From Clostridium sp. (GTDB lineage Bacteria > Bacillota > Clostridia > Lachnospirales > Lachnospiraceae), in NCBI GenBank assembly GCA_016302185.1, contig JAEDOC010000032.1:1-17150 (forward strand): a stretch of DNA of 17,150 bases. Direction: 5' to 3'. The position numbers and the translations under genes were made by a program. Every line of letters starts with the position of its first letter. Positions within the stretch are counted from its first letter, which is position 1. The notes under the pieces are model-generated. The model was not told the DNA's origin, did no database searches, and saw only the letters and a list, made by a program, of their open reading frames with translations. Of this stretch, positions 15,928-17,150 are shown piece after piece.

Positions 15928-17112
15928 ATGAAGATTAATGAAAATTATAAGAATCTGGCAGAGAGCTATCTGTTTTCCACCATTGCAAAAAAAGTAAATG
16001 AATACAGTGCAGCGCACCCGGAAGCAAAGGTAATCCGTATGGGAATCGGTGATGTGACGCTGCCTCTCTGTGAGAAGGCTGCGGAGGCCTTCGCTGCTGC
16101 GGCAAAGGAACAGGGACAGGCAGAGACCTTCCATGGCTACGGTCCGGAGCAGGGCTATGATTTCCTGCGGGATGCGATCCGTGATTATTATGCCGGATTC
16201 GGCGTTTCTCTGGATTCGGACGAGATTTTTATCAGTGACGGTGCCAAGAGCGATCTGGGCAACATTCTGGATTTATTTGATGTGGACAATACCGTGCTGA
16301 TCCCGGATCCGGTATATCCGGTCTACATGGATACCAATGTCATGGCCGGCAGAAAGCTTGTGTTTATGGATGCCAATGTGGAGAACGGTTTTCTCCCCAT
16401 GCCGCCGAAGGGCCAGAAGGCAGATATCATCTATCTCTGCTCTCCCAATAATCCCACCGGTGGTGTTTACAGCAGAGAGCAGCTGAAGGAATGGGTGGAT
16501 TACGCCAACGCACAGGATGCGATTCTTCTGTTTGATGCGGCGTATGAATCCTTTATCGTGGACGATCTGCCGAGAAGTATTTTTGAGATTGAAGGAGCAA
16601 AAACCTGCGCCATCGAATTCTGTTCTTTATCCAAACTGGCCAGCTTTACCGGAACCCGCTGTGGTTATACTGTAGTTCCCGTTGAGCTGATGCGGGGAGG
16701 CATGTCCCTGCGGAAGATGTGGCTGCGCCGTCAGACCACAAAATTTAACGGAGTCTCCTATCCGGTGCAGCGGGCTGCAGAAGCTGCCTTTTCTCCGGAA
16801 GGAATCCGGCAGTGCCGCGCGCATCTGGATGTATACCAGGAGAACGCCCGGATTATGACAGAAACCCTGGAAGAGCTGGGAATCTGGCATATCGGCGGCA
16901 AAAACTCTCCCTATATCTGGATGCAGTGCCCGAATGGTATGAGCTCCTGGGAATTCTTCGACGATCTGCTGGAAAAGGCCAATGTGGTTGGCACTCCGGG
17001 AAGCGGTTTCGGTAAAAATGGAGAAGGCTTCTTCCGGCTGACTGCCTTCGGAACTACCGCCAATACCAGAGAGGCAATGGAACGCATGAAGAAGGTGTAT
17101 GGGAATAAATAG
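15928..17112 (+). CDS. dapL: LL-diaminopimelate aminotransferase
   Basis: DapL is a PLP-dependent class I/II aminotransferase that makes LL-diaminopimelate directly from tetrahydrodipicolinate. It bypasses the succinyl and acetyl steps on the way to lysine and peptidoglycan. The 394-aa protein has VIRMGIGDVTLPL (35-47), ETFHGYGPEQGYDFLRDAI (66-84), IFISDGAKSDLGNI (100-113), CSPNNPTGG (171-179), LFDAAYESF (201-209), the PLP lysine K236 in FCSLSKLASFTGTR (231-244), and carboxylate-binding R370 (GFFRLTAFG). The TETFHGYGPEQGY and SDGAKSD segments separate DapL from ordinary aspartate aminotransferases. It follows pyrG by 28 nt with a modest GAGG site (15917-15920) and no terminator between, so it is probably the distal gene of the car transcript. 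No terminator lies in the remaining 38 nt. Confidence 0.95.
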   Translation: MKINENYKNLAESYLFSTIAKKVNEYSAAHPEAKVIRMGIGDVTLPLCEKAAEAFAAAAKEQGQAETFHGYGPEQGYDFLRDAIRDYYAGFGVSLDSDEIFISDGAKSDLGNILDLFDVDNTVLIPDPVYPVYMDTNVMAGRKLVFMDANVENGFLPMPPKGQKADIIYLCSPNNPTGGVYSREQLKEWVDYANAQDAILLFDAAYESFIVDDLPRSIFEIEGAKTCAIEFCSLSKLASFTGTRCGYTVVPVELMRGGMSLRKMWLRRQTTKFNGVSYPVQRAAEAAFSPEGIRQCRAHLDVYQENARIMTETLEELGIWHIGGKNSPYIWMQCPNGMSSWEFFDDLLEKANVVGTPGSGFGKNGEGFFRLTAFGTTANTREAMERMKKVYGNK

Positions 17113-17150
17113 AGATTTTGCGCAGGAAGTGAGGGCGTCGCGGCAGCTAA

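Noticed and set aside
17129..17150. GTG start of a further gene after dapL
   Set aside because: Only seven codons are visible before the window ends and the Shine-Dalgarno-like AGGA is too close, so it cannot be supported.

Overview
The window is about 17 kb of chromosomal, mostly core DNA of moderate GC. It is probably from a member of the Lachnospiraceae (Clostridia). The basis is the style of the EF-G, EF-Tu, LuxS, LL-diaminopimelate aminotransferase (DapL) and CTP synthase proteins, a chromosomal TraX-family protein, strong AGGAGG-type ribosome binding sites and consensus sigma-A-like promoters. The genus cannot be settled by reading alone. No rRNA, tRNA, CRISPR array, transposase or phage gene was seen.

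Layout. Positions 1-1057 hold the C-terminal half of fusA (EF-G). It is followed by tuf (EF-Tu, 1216-2409) with its own consensus promoter. A perfect 30-bp inverted repeat (2435-2504) ends this block and probably terminates transcription from both sides. Next is a GC-rich cluster of short stem-loops (about 2505-2620) that looks like a dispersed intergenic repeat. A PfkB-family sugar kinase (minus strand, 2688-3815) is divergent from a TraX-family membrane protein (4054-4719).

Positions 4785-7044 carry a compact two-gene restriction-modification system. It consists of a Dam/M.DpnII-type adenine methyltransferase (start reassigned to 4914) and, overlapping it by 14 nt, a 431-aa protein with a PD-(D/E)xK-like nuclease signature and a C-terminal winged-helix-like region. 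Convergent to it is luxS (minus, 7056-7535). luxS is divergent from trpS (start reassigned to 7712), which is followed by a fumarylacetoacetate-hydrolase-family gene.

The last 7.5 kb is a nucleotide and amino-acid biosynthesis cluster: carA-carB (overlapping by 10 nt), pyrG and dapL, all on the plus strand with gaps of 34 nt or less. It is driven by a very strong promoter (9695-9723). A complete intrinsic terminator lies within the first ~50 nt of the predicted transcript, before carA. A 6-bp hairpin at the extreme 5' end shares the terminator's 5' arm, so the two structures exclude each other. This is a very short attenuator, and it overlaps a possible 27-codon ORF that starts almost at the predicted +1. 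CarAB makes carbamoyl phosphate for pyrimidines and arginine, and PyrG makes CTP, so the leader would set flux into pyrimidine nucleotides.

The items most worth following up are the carA attenuator, the unusual restriction endonuclease partner, the hairpin directly upstream of the methyltransferase ribosome binding site, and the structured repeat after tuf. No clearly unprecedented multi-gene system was found.
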